A DNA stretch of 64,000 nucleotides from Aeromonas aquatica. GTDB taxonomy: Bacteria > Pseudomonadota > Gammaproteobacteria > Enterobacterales > Aeromonadaceae. Under the pieces are notes generated by a model, which ran no database searches, was not told the DNA's origin, and was given only the letters and a program-made list of their open reading frames with translations. Below are positions 61,066 through 64,000 of the stretch, piece after piece. The stretch lies in contig NZ_JRGL01000007.1 of the NCBI RefSeq assembly GCF_000764655.1, forward strand, positions 142,896-206,895. The letters run 5' to 3'. The position numbers and the translations under genes were made by a program. Each line of letters begins with the position of its first letter. Within the stretch, counting starts at the first letter, position 1.

Positions 61066-62283
61066 ATGGCAGGCATATTGACCATGATTCTGGCCGGAGG
61101 AGAAGGCACTCGCCTCCAGCCGCTGACCACCACCCGCAGCAAGCCTTCGGTCCCCTTTGGCGGCAGTTACCGCCTGATCGACTTCGTCCTCAACAACTTC
61201 GTCAATGCCGACTTTCTGCGTATTTATGTGCTCACCCAGTTCAAGTCCCAGTCCCTCTATCTGCACATGAAGAAGGGCTGGAACATCGTCGGCATCACGG
61301 ACCGCTTCATCGATCCCATCCCCGCCCAGATGCGGATGGGCAAGCGCTGGTATGACGGCACCGCCGACGCCATCTACCAGAACCTGCGCTTCATCGAGAC
61401 CTCGGACCCCGAGCATGTCTGCATCTTCGGCTCAGACCACATCTACAAGATGGATGTGAGCCAGATGGTGACCTTCCACAAGCAGAAAGCCGCCGCCATG
61501 ACGGTCGCCGCTCTGCGCATGCCCATCGAGGAGGCGAGCGCCTTCGGGGTGATCGAGGTGGATCAGGAAGGGCGGATGATAGGTTTTGAAGAAAAGCCCA
61601 AGCACCCCAAACACATCCCGGGGGATCCCACCCAGGCCCTGGTCTCCATGGGCAACTACATCTTCGAAACCGAGGCGCTCTATCGCGAGCTGAAACGGGA
61701 TGCCGCCGAGGAGAATTCCAGCCACGATTTTGGCAAGGACATCATCCCCAGCCTCTATCCCCGCACCCCTGTCTATGTCTATGACTACAGTGGCAACCGG
61801 ATCCCGGGCGAGAAGCCCAACGTCTACTGGCGCGATGTGGGGACGCTGGACTCTTATTGGCAGGCACACATGGACCTGGTCGCCGACGATGCCCCCTTCT
61901 CCCTCTACAATCGCAAGTGGCCGCTGCATACTCACTACCCGCCACTGCCCCCCGCCACCTTCATCGACACCGATGATTGCAAGGTCAAGATCGCCAACTC
62001 CTTGATCTCAGGCGGTTGTTTCATTCAAGGCAGCCAGATCCAGCGCTCCATTCTGGGCTTTAGCTGCAACATAGGCCCCTGCAGTCACATCAGTGAGTCC
62101 GTGCTGCTGGGAGACGTAAAAATAGGGGAAGGTTGCTCAATTCGGCGCGCCATCATCGATAAAAATGTTGAAATTGCACCCGGCACCGTGATCGGTGAGA
62201 ATCTGGACCATGACCGAGAGAGGTTTACCGTATCTGAAGGCGGTATCGTCGTGGTACCTAAGGGAGCAAGAGTTGGCTATTAA
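61066..62283 (+). CDS. glgC: Glucose-1-phosphate adenylyltransferase
   Basis: A 405-residue enzyme making ADP-glucose for glycogen. Motifs: LAGGEGTRLQPLTTTRSKPSVPFGGSYRLIDF, YDGTADAIYQNL, the Asp-containing FGSDHIYKMD, VIEVDQEGRMIGFEEKP and YWRDVGTLDSYW. The C-terminal beta-helix domain carries the allosteric sites. GGGAGAG precedes the ATG at 61066. It overlaps glgA by 11 nt. There is no glgB or glgX beside it in the visible part. Confidence 0.97.
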   Translation: MAGILTMILAGGEGTRLQPLTTTRSKPSVPFGGSYRLIDFVLNNFVNADFLRIYVLTQFKSQSLYLHMKKGWNIVGITDRFIDPIPAQMRMGKRWYDGTADAIYQNLRFIETSDPEHVCIFGSDHIYKMDVSQMVTFHKQKAAAMTVAALRMPIEEASAFGVIEVDQEGRMIGFEEKPKHPKHIPGDPTQALVSMGNYIFETEALYRELKRDAAEENSSHDFGKDIIPSLYPRTPVYVYDYSGNRIPGEKPNVYWRDVGTLDSYWQAHMDLVADDAPFSLYNRKWPLHTHYPPLPPATFIDTDDCKVKIANSLISGGCFIQGSQIQRSILGFSCNIGPCSHISESVLLGDVKIGEGCSIRRAIIDKNVEIAPGTVIGENLDHDRERFTVSEGGIVVVPKGARVGY

Positions 62284-63733
62284 CCCACTGAAAATCCTGT
62301 TTGTTGCCTCTGAGGTTGAGGGGCTGGTGAAGACCGGGGGCCTGGCGGATGTGGCCAAGGCCCTGCCGCTGTACCTCGCCCGAGAGGGCCACGACGTTCG
62401 CATCATCCTGCCCTTCTATAAGACCCTCAAGCGACGGGACGAGGCCAAGCTCGTCGCCTCGCGCTGGCTGCCTACCCCGCCGGACAAGGCCGACATCAGT
62501 TATCGCATCCATCAGCTGGAGCTGGACGGGATCTGCGTCTACCTGCTGGATTGTCCGCAGTATTTCGACCGCGCCCAGCTCTATGCCGAGAACAATCAGG
62601 CCTACCCCGACAACGGCGAGCGGTTCGCCTTCCTGGCGGCGGCGGCACTGCACGCGTGCGAGCAGCTCGATTTTGCCCCCGACATAGCGCACTGCAACGA
62701 CTGGCACACCGGCCTGCTGCCGCTGCTGCTCAAGACCCGCCATGCTCGCAACCCGTTTTTCCAGCGCACCCGCTCGGTGATCAGCATCCACAATGCCGCC
62801 TTTCAGGGCGTGTTCGATCGCGCCCAGTTCTGGGCCGTGCCGGAGATAGGTGACTACGAGCAGCGTATCAACTACGACTACGGTCACATCAACCTGCTCA
62901 AGTGCGGGGTCTTGTATGCCGACAAAATCAATGCGGTCAGCCCCAACTATGCCAGCGAGCTGCTGACCCACCTGGGCGCCCACGGCATGGCCAGCGTGTT
63001 CCAGCAGCGGGCGAGCGACCTGCGCGGCATCCTCAACGGCTGCGACTATCAGGACTGGGATCCCGCCACCGATGCCCTGCTGCCGACCACCTATGATGTC
63101 GAAAACCTGGCCGGCAAGCGTGTCTGCAAGCAGACCCTGCAGCAAGAGGCAGGTCTTCCTGCTGCAGATCTGCCAATCTATGGCATGGTATGTCGCCTGA
63201 CAGAGCAAAAAGGGGTTCACCTGCTGATCCCTGTGCTGGACAAGTTCCTGCAGCATCAGGTCCAGGTGGTGATAGTGGGATCCGGCGATCCCTCTCTTGC
63301 CGCCCAGCTGCAGGCCATCGCCCAGCAACATCCTGACCGCTTCGCCTTCATCAACGCCTATGACGACCGACTGGCCCACCTGGTGGAGGCTGGCGCCGAC
63401 TTCTTCCTGATGCCTTCCCTGTTCGAGCCTTGCGGCCTCAACCAGATGTACAGCCTGGCCTATGGCACCCTGCCGCTGGTGCGAGCCGTCGGTGGCCTTA
63501 AAGATACAGTGGTGGATTGGGATGCCGATCCCGAGCGGGCCACCGGCTTTTGTTTCAACGATCCCACCGCCAGCACCCTGCTCGATGCCATGCGCCGCAG
63601 CCTGCTCCACTACCTGCAAGAACCCGCCCGTTTCGCCAAGGTGCAGCACAACGCCATGCAGACCCGTTTCAACTGGGCGGACTCCGTCCCTCTGTACGAA
63701 CAGATGTACCGGGATGCGCTGGCCTCTGTTTGA
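62273..63733 (+). CDS. glgA: Glycogen synthase GlgA
   Basis: A 486-residue GT5 glycosyltransferase that adds glucose from ADP-glucose to the growing glucan. The nucleotide-sugar motif is VKTGGLADVAKALP and the C-terminal catalytic loop is MPSLFEPCGLNQMYSLAYGTLPLVRAVGGLKDTV. No ATG is suitably placed: the best start is the TTG at 62273, with GGGAG just upstream, inside the last codons of glgC. A TTG start with an 11-nt overlap suggests translational coupling at reduced rate. Confidence 0.95.
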   Translation: MAINPLKILFVASEVEGLVKTGGLADVAKALPLYLAREGHDVRIILPFYKTLKRRDEAKLVASRWLPTPPDKADISYRIHQLELDGICVYLLDCPQYFDRAQLYAENNQAYPDNGERFAFLAAAALHACEQLDFAPDIAHCNDWHTGLLPLLLKTRHARNPFFQRTRSVISIHNAAFQGVFDRAQFWAVPEIGDYEQRINYDYGHINLLKCGVLYADKINAVSPNYASELLTHLGAHGMASVFQQRASDLRGILNGCDYQDWDPATDALLPTTYDVENLAGKRVCKQTLQQEAGLPAADLPIYGMVCRLTEQKGVHLLIPVLDKFLQHQVQVVIVGSGDPSLAAQLQAIAQQHPDRFAFINAYDDRLAHLVEAGADFFLMPSLFEPCGLNQMYSLAYGTLPLVRAVGGLKDTVVDWDADPERATGFCFNDPTASTLLDAMRRSLLHYLQEPARFAKVQHNAMQTRFNWADSVPLYEQMYRDALASV

Positions 63734-63805
63734 CGCCGATTGCTGAAGTTTTGCGCCCTTAATACGGCTTTACCCGTCAACAGCGAAAAAAGTCCCCTTT
63801 GGCTG

Positions 63806-63833
63806 TTGACGCCCCCCCAAAACTCTATAGAAT
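63806..63833 (+). promoter_or_regulatory. Promoter of the leucine tRNA genes
   Basis: TTGACG (63806-63811) and TAGAAT (63828-63833) are 16 nt apart, ending 16 nt before the tRNA gene. Confidence 0.65.
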
Positions 63834-63849
63834 CCACGACCGCAGTGAT

Positions 63850-63935
63850 GCGAAGGTGGCGGAATTGGTAGACGCGCTAGCTTCAGGTGTTAGTGTCCCA
63901 CGGATGTGAGGGTTCGAGTCCCTCTCTTCGCACCA
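63850..63935 (+). tRNA. tRNA-Leu (anticodon CAG), CCA encoded
   Basis: The gene is 86 nt long. The acceptor arms GCGAAGG and CTTCGCA(CCA) pair, the D arm has GGCGGAATTGGTAGACGCGC, the anticodon stem CTAGC/GTTAG holds the loop TTCAGGT with anticodon CAG at 63884-63886, there is a long variable arm (class II tRNA) and the T arm has GGTTCGAGTCC. CCA is encoded. Confidence 0.96.
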
Positions 63936-63986
63936 TACTGCAACATGCTCCATCGATGGCATGTAAAACAAGATTGATGACAATGT

Positions 63987-64000
63987 GCGAAGGTGGCGGA
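63987..64000 (+). tRNA. Start of a second tRNA-Leu, cut by the window end
   Basis: GCGAAGGTGGCGGA repeats the first 14 bases of the tRNA-Leu gene 51 nt earlier, showing a tandem array that runs out of the window. Confidence 0.85.

Noticed and set aside
1..64000. CRISPR arrays, insertion sequences, prophage or integron elements
   Set aside because: No regular repeat-spacer pattern, transposase, integrase or phage structural gene was seen; the repeats present are copies of local gene ends.

Overview
The window looks like chromosomal DNA of an Aeromonas species. The evidence is uniformly high-GC coding sequence, a complete type II secretion operon in the exeC-to-exeN order with exeAB at a separate place, a 335-residue glycerophospholipid:cholesterol acyltransferase, and an OmpA-type porin. 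I see no transposase, integrase, phage gene, rRNA or CRISPR array. Nearly every stretch is ordinary core genome.

Layout. 1-8.3 kb: a cut-off unknown gene, a diguanylate cyclase flanked by an intact ybaK and a dead copy of the start of ybaK, an osmC-rhodanese-GNAT operon, a MocR-type regulator with a duplicated 5' end, and a LysR regulator divergent from a cidAB/lrgAB-type membrane pair. 8.5-14 kb: metBL divergent from metJ with tandem met boxes between them, then AraC and CsaA genes. 14-19.7 kb: an amino-acid permease, cysQ-nudE, tyrS and a LuxR-type regulator. 19.7-31.4 kb: exeCDEFGHIJKLMN on the minus strand. 31.6-43.6 kb: hslR, hslO, pckA, a GntR regulator with an M24B aminopeptidase, a ygbA-like gene, a GNAT gene, slyB, a CYTH triphosphatase, a PhoU-like gene with pit, and cca. 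43.9-52 kb: exeAB, mutY, yggX, mltC, a YgiW-type protein, the acyltransferase and OmpA. 52-58.7 kb: pqiABC, a divergent Hfq paralogue, a YqaB-type phosphatase and a second diguanylate cyclase. 58.7-64 kb: dapA with an apparent attenuator, rsmC, glgCA and the first of at least two leucine tRNA genes.

How the parts fit. ExeA-B (ATPase and its partner, insertion of the secretin through peptidoglycan) and ExeC-N (secretin, platform, ATPase, pseudopilins) form one secretion machine. The acyltransferase near exeAB is a known type of substrate for such systems. MetJ, MetB and MetL form a self-regulated methionine module. HslR and HslO are heat and oxidative stress chaperones. The PhoU-like protein and Pit form a phosphate uptake pair, and GlgC and GlgA make glycogen.

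Two things stand out. First, several gene junctions carry diverged partial copies of neighbouring gene ends: the ybaK start, the MocR gene start, the exeF 3' end (three copies), the exeI/exeJ junction and the exeJ/exeK junction. The last keeps its 11-nt stop/start overlap through an extra 36-residue mini-ORF. These look like scars of recombination between diverged alleles. Second, dapA is preceded by a promoter, a 23-codon reading frame with a Lys/Arg/His-rich core, and a strong intrinsic terminator whose U-tract ends just before the dapA ribosome-binding site. That is the architecture of transcription attenuation, unexpected for a lysine-pathway gene usually discussed with riboswitch or enzyme-level control. 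Coordinates of short sites come from reading by eye and could be off by a base or two.
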